From the NCBI GenBank assembly GCA_946811695.1, contig OX328130.1:72387232-72451231 (forward strand): a stretch of DNA of 64,000 nt, in the 5' to 3' direction. The position numbers and the translations under genes were made by a program. This DNA comes from Gonocerus acuteangulatus (taxonomy: Eukaryota > Arthropoda > Insecta > Hemiptera > Coreidae). The notes below the pieces were generated by a model, which saw only the letters and a list, made by a program, of their open reading frames with translations, made no database searches and was not told the DNA's origin. Below, in pieces: positions 54,185-64,000 of the stretch (within the stretch, counting starts at the first letter, position 1; each line of letters opens with the position of its first letter).

Positions 54185-54440
54185 CCCAACATTGTTTATA
54201 ACAGAGGGTATTTTCCCGCGAATTTTACTGCACCAGAAATATAAGACATGGCGTTTTCCCTCCAGCTCCTCTGCATTGAGAAATATTAAACACTATATCT
54301 CTTCCCTAGGGATAAACGGGACATCAACAGTTCCTTATGTGTTCCACGTAATATTTAGTGCATTAAACGGATTGGCCTAACAGAAGGGATAATAAAATGG
54401 AATTTTCCCCTAAGATGTTCGCGCATGCGCAATTGACTTT
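54185..54440 (-). mobile_element. Family O single arm
   Basis: TATAACAGAGGGTATTTTCC, CGCGAATTTTACTGCACCAG, GGGATAAACGGGACATCAAC and TTCGCGCATGCGCAATTGAC match the left arm of the O element at 27775-28350 read in reverse. No opposite arm was found. Confidence 0.6.
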
Positions 54441-54854
54441 TTCTGTCTATCCGGACGGAATTTAGTACCGCAATGCCTAAATATTTATTTGTTTGCGGAA
54501 TGAAATTTTTGTTTTCAGAAATGCCCAAAGACATTTCCAATCCAAAAAAAAAAAAAAAAAACCTTTGTCGATTGAGACTTGAGAAATGTTGTTGTGATAT
54601 TGAAATTAAATAAAGTAATAGTTATGTAATAAAGGATGTTTTCCTCTTCTCAAGGAGAATCTAATAATTTGCCACATGGAGTATGAAATGGTTTTATTAT
54701 GCAAATTAGAACTGGATAAATTATTAGTTTAATGGATACCATTCAAACAAAACCTGCTCCAAGAGGAATTTACCGTCAGAATATCGGATGTATCAAAATG
54801 AATACCGGGTTTTTTTTTAACGCTTTATAATATTTTTTAATGAAGCTTATTGTG
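54441..54854. other. Unassigned DNA
   Basis: Poly(A) at 54545-54561. Nothing else recognised. Confidence 0.35.
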
Positions 54855-54995
54855 AGAATCCACCCCATGACCCTTGGCACCGAGTCGTGGGTTCGATTCC
54901 CACCATGGGATGGTGGCTTTTCTTTAGAAAAAAGAAAGGCATCTGCCATATCCTGGTTAGAAAAGGGTGGTAACCTATAGATAGAATTTTAAATA
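54855..54995 (+). mobile_element. SINE-C second copy
   Basis: CGTGGGTTCGATTCCCACCA, GGGATGGTGGC, AGGCATCTGCCATATCCTGG and AAAAGGGTGGTAACCTATAG, then (AAAT)n. It matches 24828-24985. Confidence 0.72.
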
Positions 54996-55655
54996 AATAA
55001 CGAAACTTACAGTTATAAATGATAATAAAAATGAAAGAGTTTGTTTGTTGACACCAGTGCTCATGTGGGCGCAATCATTCCGCCGTCATCAGTTAAAAAG
55101 CTAAATATTTTGGTCGTTTAGGCACCAACAAAAAAAAAAAATTGATAGACTTTTCGAGAAATTCATTAACATAAAATATTCATTAAAATAACATAGTTGC
55201 CAAAAAAAAAAAAGCTATATTCTTGGCGAAAAAATGGTTCTAATGCAGTTAGATCATAGGGAAATCATTGGCAGGCTGCTAATGAGCAACAGAAAAACTA
55301 CAAAATATACAGTTTTTCAAAAATCTGACTGTTATTCCTAGCCGAAACCTAATAATTCTTTGACATTTGATGTTCTTGATCGTTTAGAGGTTAAACGACA
55401 AGCCCTAAATTATTGAATAAACATTTTTAATGAAATTGAAATTTTTATGAACTGGGAACATCGTTTGAACAAAAAAAAATCGTAGCCCAAGTTTTTTCCC
55501 GTTAACTTGCTGAAAGGTACACGTTTTATAGGTGTTCTAACGCAGTGAAACGAATGAGTCCATTTTTAAGGCAACATATGTAATTGCTCACGAGGAAAGT
55601 GGACTTTTCCTAACTCATTTTCGCTTAGGGTATTCAGAAACCATAGATTAACTTA
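54996..55655. other. Unassigned DNA
   Basis: Nothing recognised. Confidence 0.35.
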
Positions 55656-55660
55656 AAAAG

Positions 55661-56881
55661 TCCGACTCGCAGGAACTGCATCATCTTAGCGCGGTTACGT
55701 ACATCTCGAAGAAATGGAATAGATTAGCATCACAAATCACAGGAAACTGACAGTAGCCAACTTACACAGAAGCGGATAGTTCTTAATCTGTATAAGTCAA
55801 TACAATTAATTACTGAAAACGTACTTACTCTTTGACTACTGCTGAGAAGGCTCTATTCTAAACAACCAAAAATTCGTTGTCATTTTAAGTATCTTGTTTT
55901 ACTTGCAAATTCGTTTTACTGTTATAATCAACTGTAAATATGTGCTTCATGGCGAATAAAATTCCATTCTGTCGTGGGTTAAATCTTTCTATAAAATAAG
56001 AAATAACGATAACTTCAGTTGGAGGCTATGAGAAAGGTTATATAGATAGGAGAATTCAAAACAAACTACGTCATCATGATTAGCCACTGCCATCATGATT
56101 ACCACAGCCACTCCAAACTTATTACCAATACCTTTCACCGTTTCTTAGCTTATTTTACTACAATACTAATTTTACTGATAAATGCAATTTAAAACAAGAA
56201 ACAACCAATTAAAAAGTGAGATGAACAAAGAGAAAAACCCTTTCAAAACAACAAAACAAACACTTTTTAAGTTTTAAGCGCTTATATCTCTCATTGACGT
56301 TGCCCTATCGAATATTGCTTCAGAACCTTTTTTGTAGAGAATTTAGTAAGCATTCGAATGGTTACCATCCACTTACCACGATTTCCCAACCGTTATCGAG
56401 ATATTTACAAAAAATGTATGAAGATCCGAAAACTTTTCATGTCTATTAATAAAATATTTTTTTTCGCATACTTCCTTAACTCCAAATATAACCAAAATTT
56501 AAACATCTTAGTTTGGATTAATTTCCAAGATGTAGAAAATATTTCAATTGAATCCCGCGATTCTATGTACTCACAAAAAAATAATGACTTACAAAAACAT
56601 TGATTCCACTTTTCTCAGAAACGGTTACAGATATCGCATTAAAAATGGTTTCATTAGTTTTCTTATGTTAAGGAACGTATAAAACAAGTACCTGCAAGCA
56701 TATAAACTCAAAAATGTAAGCGTTACGATTTTTTTGCGCGAATTTCGCCCCAAACACTACCTTTCCGTGGGCGGATTCTGCTGGTTAACGAACTTAACCT
56801 TTCAAATTAGAAGACAGATTTTTGTACCAAATTTGATCAAAATCTGGTCATTTTTGAGCTTGCTAGAGCGTTAACAGACAA

Positions 56882-56945
<64 letters not shown>

Positions 56946-57077
56946 TTGGACCACCTATATTTTCGTGATCTATAGGGTCTGAAACGAGAAAGTTTCTAGT
57001 CGGCACTTCTGGATTGCGTCGTGAGGTCAACCTCAAAAGCGGGTTCTCCCTATGGAGATAGCGAGTAACCGCCCTAA
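55661..57077 (+). mobile_element. Family F element F4, both ends
   Basis: Left end AAGTCCGACTCGCAGGAACT, then TTAGCGCGGTTAC. The right end carries GTAACCGCCCTAA after a weakened stem (TCTCCCTATGGAGA). The (TA)n tract is at 56883-56942. The body aligns with F2 from 56270 on (ACGGTTACAGATATCGCATT). At 1.4 kb it is a good reference for F length. Confidence 0.75.
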
Positions 57078-57159
57078 AATTGATCCGAATGTTTGACATT
57101 CATCAAAACTACGATTTATTTATTTTTATTAAAATTGGACTAGTAGAAAAAGAATCGTT

Positions 57160-57372
57160 TTTGACTAGCATTTTTGGGATTTTCGTATACTTTCTTAAAT
57201 ATTTTAAACACTGTGGGGACATGGTAATAAGTGGCTGGCGTAGAGAAACAAGAACTTAAAACTTGGAGAGCGTTGGTTTCGTTTTATTGAATGGTTCTTT
57301 GTGTTTGTTCTCCTCGGCGTTTCATTTTTTGTCGCTTATGTAATTAATATTAGCAATAAAACAACGACCTTA
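57160..57372 (-). repeat. Satellite-like single unit with F-type flank
   Basis: AGCATTTTTGGGATTTTCGT and ACTTTCTTAAATATTTTAAA resemble the start of the 130-bp unit (AGCATTTTTAGGATTCTCGT). The sequence from 57260 (CGTTGGTTTCGTTTTATTGA) aligns with the right flank of the satellite array near 24150. There is no tandem repetition. It lies just beyond F4. Confidence 0.55.
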
Positions 57373-57700
57373 ATATTCCCCTCATAAATGATCTCGCCAA
57401 ATCCCGATTCCTAACCTTTCATTCCAAGTTGTCATCCCACCCAAATCCTAGAGGCCAATCCCTTTCCACCCATCCTAAAGACCTTCCCAGGAGGCTTAAG
57501 AGACTTTGGCCCCGCGATCAGCTATCATAACAGCGGTTAAAAACAGTAAAAACAAAAATGTTGACATATAATAGGAGGTGTCAATAATGTTTGGCTCCTT
57601 CCATATTTTTTTCACTGATGTGTATACATTGGCCAGCAAATTAATTATTGTACTTATAAATTGTACAGATTTTAAATAAATATGATCAAAAATAAAAATT
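57373..57700 (+). mobile_element. Very short Jockey-type LINE 3' piece
   Basis: The frame encodes LAKSRFLTFHSKLSSHPNPR, then RRLKRLWPRDQLS and a stop near 57530, the last ~50 codons of the LINE at 31149. The 3' UTR (TTTGGCTCCTTCCATATT, TTGTACAGATTTTAAATAAA) also matches. Tail short and A-rich. TSD unclear. Confidence 0.85.
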
Positions 57701-58432
57701 AGCTATAAAATAAATTTGTCAATAAAACATGATACGTCGGACGTTGTGAGCATTCTGTGAATTACATAATGCCTCAAAATCCAATCATGTGAAGGATAAA
57801 TCACCATTCAGAACAACTTAATATTGTTCCTAAAAATATGAAAAAACAATGTTACCCCATAAATCTAGAGATGTTTTAATCCCGTTGCCCTTTAGCCGAG
57901 CGTAAGTTGAGGATAAGTGTGTCAGTCGTGGATTGCTGATTCCACGGCTTCCTCCTTTCTATTACCGTTGAGAATCCTATTAATTTATCTTGCCTGTACG
58001 TGGCCTTGTTAGCACATCCCTAGAACGAATGTGGCAAATCAGGTTGAGCGCATGAAGCAACTATTGAAAATGTCTTCAAATCTCTACCGATTCTAGCAAC
58101 TTCAAAGAACTTCGTCATCATGTTTACAAATAATGTTTATACCTTGTTTAATTTAAAATTCCCGTCGAATTTTCTCGGTTCTCCATTCTGGAGTCAATCT
58201 CAATGCATATGCGAGCGAGGTTAACACTAGATTTACCGGACCAGTCATTTCGACTGGTCCTGCAATTTCAATTCAAAATTCTTACTACATATAACATTTT
58301 CTTTCGTAAATGATGTTATGACCTTTGTACCTATAAGTAGAGAATACATTTAATGAACTTAATGTTACTTTATATATATTAGTAATAAATCATTTATACC
58401 AGTACCAGGTCTGGTAAATCTAGTGTACTAGG
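57701..58432. other. Unassigned DNA
   Basis: An inverted-looking motif CCGGACCAGTCATTTCGACT near 58238. No gene recognised. Confidence 0.35.
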
Positions 58433-58614
58433 GTTAGAGCACTGGACTAATATGTAGGAGGACCTGAGTTCAACTCAGGCGTGCACTAAAGATTTTATCT
58501 TCTAGTGTCTTCGTTCGTGGGTTGGATTCGGGGTTTTAGAACGTCCCTAGGCCAACCCAGGCTTTAATTAATTTATCAATGCGTGGCTGGAAACGAGAAA
58601 CTAAGTTGGCTGGA

Positions 58615-58908
58615 CTAGAACTCTGGGGTTCCACTAAACCTTCCAATTCCTACAGAATACAAACAATGCACGATACAAAAATCCTTGGAAGAATATCCAA
58701 TGTTTCTTACTATGTCTCCAACCTATCCCTGCATAATGACTTCAATATCCCCGTTATCCAATCCCTGGCCAAATCAGTCCATCACAAGTTCCATTCCAAT
58801 CTCCCTGGCCATCCAAATCCTTTGATAAATTCTCTATCCTCGTTCCTAAATCCACACAATCCTCACAGAAGGCTGAAGCGGAGGTGGCCTAGAGACAATT
58901 TGCTTTAA
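58615..58908 (+). pseudogene. RT C-terminal tail of a Jockey-type LINE
   Basis: The frame reads LELWGSTKPSNSYRIQTMHD, then KILGRISNVSYYVSNLSLHN, DFNIPVIQSLAKS and RRLKRRWPRDNLL with a stop at 58906-58908. It is closely related to the LINE at 31149 (LELWGSAKPSNINRIQAF). The ATG at 58579 lies in the SINE target, so the frame start is accidental. No catalytic motif is left. Confidence 0.9.
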
Positions 58909-59110
58909 CATCTGCAGTCCACAAAATGTGTTCTTTTAAAAAATGTTTACTGTTGTTTCAATTTATTCTTAAAATGTTTTCTTCTTGTGGGTTATGTAAT
59001 TGTTCATTTTTCCATATCATGCCTCACAAAGCCATTGTAACAGAACCAGCAATATTACTGGAAATATGTAAAACTCATATTGTTGTAATAATCAATAAAT
59101 AAAAAAAAAA
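58615..59110 (+). mobile_element. 5'-truncated Jockey-type LINE with 12-bp TSD
   Basis: TSD AAGTTGGCTGGA at 58603-58614 and 59111-59122. Coding remnant at the start, 3' UTR of about 190 bp, then AATCAATAAATA and poly(A). Confidence 0.92.
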
Positions 59111-59224
59111 AAGTTGGCTGGAGCATAGGACTGACCACAGAATCATACTTTACTGTATGGTCAAGATAGCTCTGTGCCCACCTAGGCACCATATTCACTA
59201 GTGCGACCAGGTCATGGAGACACA

Positions 59225-59466
59225 ATAGAGTAGAGATTTGTGACTCTTCACCATAAGACTAAGTAAAGAGATAGTGTGGTCAGTACTGTGCTCCGGCTGC
59301 GTGAATTTATCCTATATATTTTACCCATTAAAAGTTGGGTGAGCATAGGGACGGTCTGGGTCCCGAGCTCGATCCTCCAACGAGGACACTAGACGCGACC
59401 GAGTATCAAACTCTGGCCCTCCAAAACATGAGTCAATTCCTCTACCACTCAACCACAATTGCCCTA
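59225..59466 (-). mobile_element. SINE-B relative, diverged
   Basis: On the minus strand: a head with TGGTTGAGTGGTAGAGGAAT, a B-box-like GGAGGGCCAGAGTTTGATAC, then AGTGTCCTCGTTGGAGGATC and GCAGCCGGAGCACAGTACTG. The layout is that of SINE-B but the sequence is well diverged, perhaps a separate subfamily. It abuts the split SINE-B copy tail to tail. Confidence 0.65.
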
Positions 59467-59765
59467 AATATAAACCTCTAAGGAGCTATTGATTCGTGGG
59501 CGTTGTTGTTTTATCATCACGATTTACAGACAGGATATATAAAGTCCTCCGAAATATATTCATGGTTAAAAGCTTTTCGTGGTTTTGACCTTTGCGATGG
59601 TTTAAAGGTCAAAAGATAAAGAAGTACAAAGCACCGCCCACGCAAATTGTCAACGAGATCAATTTTGTTTGACTACCAGATTAGCGTAATTTGATTCAAA
59701 GTCAAATTAATACTCTGACCTTTGGTGAAATTTACTCAAATAATAAAATAGCAGTAACTTCGAAC
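59467..59765. other. Unassigned DNA
   Basis: Nothing recognised. Confidence 0.35.
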
Positions 59766-59769
59766 TTTG

Positions 59770-60060
59770 TCAGTTTTATCATGAAGATTAGATAGTTAGC
59801 CGTCGAGGTGAAAATCAATCAGGGATTAGTTGGGATACGGCCAAGAAAACATCAATACGATTTTTGTAAAAATTCTTTGTAAAAATTCTCAGAAAAAAGG
59901 TTTCAGTTTATTAATTTGTGTATTTTCTTTGTTTTTGTCATTTTAGCTGACGAAGGCTACCAAAGAGTTGCCGAAACGTCTTTAATAGAGATTTTTTTAC
60001 AAAAATCGTATTGATGTTTTCTTAGCCGAATCCCAACTATTCCCTGATTACTTTGTCGGT
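59770..60060. mobile_element. Family H element with inverted arms
   Basis: The left arm ATCAGGGATTAGTTGGGATA then ACATCAATACGATTTTTGTA has its complement at the right (TACAAAAATCGTATTGATGT then ATCCCAACTATTCCCTGATT). The arms pair for about 55 bp around 59820-60050. The centre contains CTGACGAAGGCTACCAAAGA then GTTGCCGAAACGTC. Non-coding. It begins with GAAGATTAGATAGTTAGCCG, also present at 25922. Confidence 0.7.
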
Positions 60061-60149
60061 TTTAGAATTGAAGTTCTTAACTGGAAAGAAACTCTAAGAA
60101 AAGAGAGATTTAAAAATTTTTATTTTTTTTTACGAAGACAGGTATAGAT

Positions 60150-60630
60150 GCATAGGGGGGGGGGGGGAGGGAAGGACCAGAATGACCATGGTGAAAAGTT
60201 GGGGTACATTCAACCATGGTCACCTGAATTTCTTCTTGGTCTTCCTCCGTCCCCCCTAGGCATTTTTAGTGCTGAAGAAGGCTGCCAAAGTACAGCCGAA
60301 ACGTCCCATATAAATTTCTTCCTGAATACCTGTCGGTTTTTCTCCTAGCCGAATCCCAACCATACCTTGTCTTCGTATCACCGCAACGGCTAACTATCTC
60401 CATCTCCATGGTAGAAGTATGATCTACTTCTACCATGGTTACCTAAGTTGTCCTCGAGGTCTTCCTCCCTCCCCCCTAGGCATTCTCTAGTGCTGAAGAA
60501 GGCAGCCATTGTTGCAGTCGAAACGTCCAAAATACAGATTTCTTTTTGAAAGTCTAAGGTTTTTTCTCCTAGCCGAATCCCAACTATACCTGTCTTCGTA
60601 TCTCTACAGCGGCTAACTATCTCCATCTAC
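60150..60630 (-). repeat. Two tandem family H units with a palindrome between
   Basis: Units at about 60205-60400 and 60434-60630 share CTTCCTCC(G/C)TCCCCCCTAG, GTGCTGAAGAAGGC(T/A)GCCA, CCTAGCCGAATCCCAAC and GCGGCTAACTATCTCCATCT-type words. Between them CCATGGTAGAAGTATGATCT and its complement form a perfect-looking palindrome at 60407-60440. The frames over this segment are chance. Confidence 0.65.
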
Positions 60631-60727
60631 TTTATTTTTTTTATGTATCTAGTTTTACTGGTAAATTTATATTGATGTTGAAAGCAATTAGGAAATCAAC
60701 AATTAATAAAAAAACTGTGGAAAACTC

Positions 60728-60745
60728 ACACACACACACACACAA
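60728..60745. repeat. (AC)n microsatellite
   Basis: Nine AC dinucleotides. Confidence 0.9.
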
Positions 60746-60779
60746 AATAGATTCTGCCTATTATAGAGTAAAACGAAAT

Positions 60780-60975
60780 TAATTTCGTTTAGAGCCTTCT
60801 GCTCAAATTCAGGAATATAAATATGCTTTCGGACCACCCGACAAACATATGTAATGCGCTGTATAACATACAGTCTTCTTTTTCTTCTACCGCGCACGTG
60901 CGAACGCCAGTGGACACTTTTTTGTAACATTTTTTTTCAGTTTAGTCATCGCTAAAGCATAATTATGGTAATATT
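60780..60975 (+). mobile_element. Family P element, second copy
   Basis: AATTTCGTTTAGAGCCTTCT, ATATAAATATGCTTTCGG, CGAACGCCAGTGGACACTTT and GCTAAAGCATAATTATGG match the copy at 48490 over its length, with an extra ~30 bp (ACATATGTAATGCGCTGTAT) in the middle. Confidence 0.65.
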
Positions 60976-60984
60976 TTTTTTTTA

Positions 60985-61625
60985 AAAAATCAACGAAAAC
61001 AACACTTTCGATGTTTTAAGAAGTTATTTCTCAGACTGAGCTCGTTCCACCAACGATAATACTTGCCAAACGTTTTTGTGGGATGTTTTCTATGCTTCTA
61101 AATGGTATAATCTACATAAACCGATTTCCTCAATGTGTTCGAGAAATGTAAGCTTGATTGGCCCCTACCTTATAGCCAGAAAACCGATTTCCTCAATGTG
61201 TTCGAGATATGTAAGCTTGATTGGCCCCTACCTTATAGCCAGAAAACCGATTTCCTCAATGTGTTCGAGATATGTAAGCTTGATTGGCCCCTACCTTATA
61301 GCCAGAAAACCGATTTCCTCAATGTGTTCGAGATATGTAAGCTTGATTGGCCCCTACCTTATAGCCAGAAAACCGATTTCCTCAATGTGTTCGAGATATG
61401 TAAGCTTGATTGGCCCCTACCTTATAGCCAGAAAACCGATTTCCTCAATGTGTTCGAGATATGTAAGCTTGATTGGCCCCTACCTTATAGCCAGAAAACC
61501 GATTTCCTCAATGTGTTCGAGATATGTAAGCTTGATTGGCCCCTACCTTATAGCCAGAAAACCGATTTCCTCAATGTGTTCGAGATATGTAAGCTTGATT
61601 GGCCCCTACCTTATAGCCAGAAAAC
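60985..61625 (+). mobile_element. Family F body fragment (F6) carrying a 63-bp array
   Basis: 60990-61130 (TTATTTCTCAGACTGAGCTC, CAAACGTTTTTGTGGGATGT) aligns with the F5 body at 62080-62190. The tandem array begins exactly where F5 continues as single-copy sequence. No ends of the F element were found; SINE-A lies directly to the right. Confidence 0.65.
61121..61624 (+). repeat. 63-bp tandem array, 8 copies
   Basis: Each unit starts CCGATTTCCTCAATGTGTTC; starts are exactly 63 bp apart from 61121 to 61562. Unit 1 has GAGAAATG where the others have GAGATATG; otherwise I see no differences. Because 63 is a multiple of three, two overlapping frames stay open (one repeats KPISSMCSRYVSLIGPYLIA then R). 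I regard these as artefacts, not genes. Confidence 0.97.
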
Positions 61626-61631
61626 TCGTTT

Positions 61632-61816
61632 TTTTTTTGTTTTTTTTTTTAAAGGCGCATCAACAAATCGTGGCTATTAGCGCCTACATTCAGGGTGCAA
61701 TGCGGAATTTTCTCAGCGAGCCCTGAGATGAGACAATTTCTGGCGCCGGTGGGGATCGAACCCACCACCTCCCGCTTATGAATCCAGCGCGCTAGCCACT
61801 AGACCACGGGAGACCC
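61632..61816 (-). mobile_element. SINE-A, TSD CTCGTTT
   Basis: Minus-strand SINE-A with a poly(T)-side tail at 61632-61653, body (GGCGCTAATAGCCACGATTT reversed) and an intact tRNA-like head (TGGTCTAGTGGCTAGCGCGC, GGTTCGATCCCCACC reversed). CTCGTTT appears at 61625-61631 and 61817-61823. Confidence 0.88.
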
Positions 61817-61839
61817 CTCGTTTAACTGTTCAACGCATT

Positions 61840-63054
61840 TCAATAAAACAACCAATTAAAAAGTCAGGCAAATAGGGGGGGGGGAACTGTTCTAAAGATC
61901 GACACCAACACCTCTTGAAAAGCTATATTTCTAAAAATAATTTTTGTTGTCTTATTTTCCTTATGCTGTTTTATTGACAAATACATTCAACTAGAAGCGA
62001 TTAAAAAATAACAAGAAATAAAAACAGACAAAAAGAACCGTTCAAATAAACGAAATCAATTACTTCAAAGTTTTAAGCACTTATTTCTCAGACTGAGCTC
62101 GTCCCACCGAAAACTACTTGTCAAACGTTTTTATGGGGTGTTTAGTATGCTTTTGAATGGTATACTCTACATAAAACGATTTCCTCAATGTTTTCGAGAT
62201 ATTTAAAAAAATATGCGATAATTACAAATCTGTTTATGTATGTTAATAAAATATTTTTTTTTGTAGAACTTCATTAACTCCAAAAGTGATCTAAATTTAA
62301 ATTTCTTTGTTTAGTTTATGATATGAAGTCATTGACCTTTGAAATTGCAAAGCTACTGAGTCCATCCTTTCTGAATTTCCAAATCCGGTATTTAGCAAGG
62401 AAAACTAATTTTATCCAATTTTCTCGAAAATTGTTACAAATATTCCCTTAAAAATGATTTGATTTATTTCTATTCGCAGAAAAGAAAGGTTAAACGTTTA
62501 CCAGAAGGACAATCAACTTAAAACCGAATGTTGTACGACATTCTTGGGACGAATTTCACAGAAAAACTGTTGTTGGATTCTAGTGGTTAACGAACTTGAC
62601 TTTCAATCAGAGAAAGTATTTTTGTACCATGGGCGTAAATAAGGGGGGGGGCTCCGGAGGCTGCAAGACCTCCCCCCCCCCACCCCGAAATTTTATTTGA
62701 TGGGTAAAAATGTGTCATGAAACCCTTCAAAATAAATTAAATATTGTAATAGCGTTTTAGTTGCCTAAAACTATTAAAAGTTGTAAATTGTTAGTATTAC
62801 CGCAGAAATGGTCCCCCTCCTAAAATTTTGACAGCCCACTCCCCCCGAAATTATTTTCTACATACGCCCATGTTTTGTACCAATATTGCATCAAAATTGG
62901 ATTATTTTTATACACCTAGAGAGCGAAATGACAAATTTATATACACAAATTTGAACGATCGTTATTTTAGATATAAAACGTTCGCCACATATGGTCATAA
63001 GATCGACGTCATAAGAGTGTTTCTGGCCTATGGAGGGAGGGCGGAAACGCGCTA
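61840..63054 (+). mobile_element. Family F element F5, left end missing
   Basis: Body from about 61930 (AAAAGCTATATTTCTAAAAA) through 62620 aligns with F2. It is interrupted by G5. The right end is at 63020-63054 (GGAGGGAGGGCGGAAACGCG then CTAA). Here the (TA)n tract is nearly absent (TTTATATACACAAATTTG at 62936). It gives the single-copy counterpart of the segment expanded in the 130-bp and 63-bp arrays. Confidence 0.7.
62628..62872 (+). mobile_element. Family G hAT-type MITE (G5) inside F5
   Basis: CATGGGCGTAAATAAG to CATACGCCCATG with TSD TTTTGTAC at 62620-62627 and 62873-62880. Other F copies have an uninterrupted TTTTTGTACCAAAT at this place, a direct empty-site control. Confidence 0.94.
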
Positions 63055-63144
63055 AAAATTACGGCCACTATTTATTATTTTGACGAGCTGGTATAATTTC
63101 AGCAAAATCTGCTGAATACGCGACCTGTCATTATGTCATTTAAT

Positions 63145-64000
63145 TGACGCAATAGAAACCAACAATCACTTCAGCTTGACCTTTTGACCATTAAGAAAGC
63201 TGTCTAAGGCTATGAATGAAAATCATATCTACACACGTCAGTCAGCTGTTTGACGCAATAGAAACCAACAATCACTTCAGCTTGACCTTTTGACCATTAA
63301 GAAAGCTGTCTAAGGCTATGAATGAAAATCATATCTACACACGTCAGTCAGCTGTTTGACGCAATAGAAACCAACAATCACTTCAGCTTGACCTTTTGAC
63401 CATTAAGAAAGCTGTCTAAGGCTATGAATGAAAATCATATCTACACACGTCAGTCAGCTGTTTGACGCAATAGAAACCAACAATCACTTCAGCTTGACCT
63501 TTTGACCATTAAGAAAGCTGTCTAAGGCTATGAATGAAAATCATATCTACACACGTCAGTCAGCTGTTTGACGCAATAGAAACCAACAATCACTTCAGCT
63601 TGACCTTTTGACCATTAAGAAAGCTGTCTAAGGCTATGAATGAAAATCATATCTACACACGTCAGTCAGCTGTTTGACGCAATAGAAACCAACAATCACT
63701 TCAGCTTGACCTTTTGACCATTTAGAAAGCTGTCTAAGGCTATGAATGAAAATCATATCTACACACGTCAGTCAGCTGTTTGACGCAATAGAAACCAACA
63801 ATCACTTCAGCTTGACCTTTTGACCATTTAGAAAGCTGTCTAAGGCTATGAATGAAAATCATATCTACACACGTCAGTCAGCTGTTTGACGCAATAGAAA
63901 CCAACAATCACTTCAGCTTGACCATTTGACCATTAAGAAAGCTGTCTAAGGCTATGAATGAAAATCATATCTACACACGTCAGTCAGCTGTTTGACGCAA
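63145..64000. repeat. 106-bp tandem array, 8 copies, open to the right
   Basis: TGACGCAATAGAAACCAACA starts at 63145, 63251, 63357 and so on, every 106 bp; unit 9 begins at 63993 and is cut by the window end. Units 6 and 7 have CATTTAG for CATTAAG, and unit 8 has GACCATTTGACC. Otherwise they look identical. No match to another repeat in the window was seen. It begins 90 bp after the F5 end. Confidence 0.97.

Larger units (their letters stand above)
58433..59220 (+). mobile_element. Diverged SINE-B split by a LINE
   Basis: TTAGAGCACTGGACTAATAT, GACCTGAGTTCAACTCAGG and CGTCCCTAGGCCAACCCAGG are the head and first half. TTGGCTGGAGCATAGGACTG onward, after the LINE, matches the second half (CGGCCGGAGCATAGTACGGA in the reference copy). 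It is the oldest-looking SINE-B here. Confidence 0.75.

Noticed and set aside
61076..61726. Two long overlapping open frames with a 21-residue repeat
   Set aside because: They exist only because the 63-bp unit has no stop in two frames. The unit is derived from a non-coding transposon segment, so I do not call a protein.

Overview
The window looks like AT-rich, gene-poor, repeat-dense nuclear DNA of an arthropod, most likely an insect; I cannot name the species. The reasons are 5'-truncated Jockey-type and RNase H-bearing LINEs, tRNA- and 5S-derived SINEs with poly(A) tails and target-site duplications (TSDs), hAT and Tigger DNA transposons, Helitron-like repeats, long (TA)n tracts and three satellite-like arrays. 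I recognise no host protein-coding gene. Every open frame with a recognisable product is a decaying transposon remnant; most of the others read through repeats or microsatellites.

Layout. 1-7 kb: SINE-B inside a (TA)n tract, a foldback element, a LINE 3'-UTR insertion, a Jockey-type LINE inside a long-inverted-repeat element (family D), and a Helitron-like element with 124-bp tandem units (family K). 7-12 kb: SINE-A, a hAT MITE (family G) interrupted by family H, and a LINE nested inside another LINE. 12-15 kb: two family I elements. 15-24.25 kb: 64 copies of a 130-bp satellite inside a family F element. 24.2-33.7 kb: a 5S-headed SINE, SINE-C, F2, a 118-bp array inside a TIR element (family O), and four LINE fragments. 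33.7-40 kb: family K, an RNase H LINE with a (TG)n tract, and a Tigger-like transposon that contains F3, which itself contains a hAT MITE. 40-49 kb: two SINE-B copies, a CR1/L2-like LINE, families D, I and M and another RNase H LINE. 49-64 kb: mostly unassigned DNA, then I4, F4, LINEs, family H, a 63-bp array inside an F-type body, F5, and a 106-bp array that runs off the window end.

Main interpretation. Families F and I share one unusual plan. One end carries AGTCCG(ACTC/TCAC)GCAGGA followed about 25 bp in by a short inverted repeat. The other end carries the partner of that repeat, a stem-loop and CTAA. In complete copies a (TA)n tract lies about 100-150 bp from the stem-loop end. This resembles non-autonomous Helentron (HINE/DINE-1-type) rolling-circle elements. 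The 130-bp satellite and the 63-bp array both match the same internal part of F, and the satellite's right flank continues collinearly into F sequence. The window therefore seems to capture dispersed transposons giving rise to satellite DNA twice from one internal segment. Many relative insertion ages can be read from nesting and TSDs. Family letters are my own labels, and all homology statements come from reading by eye.
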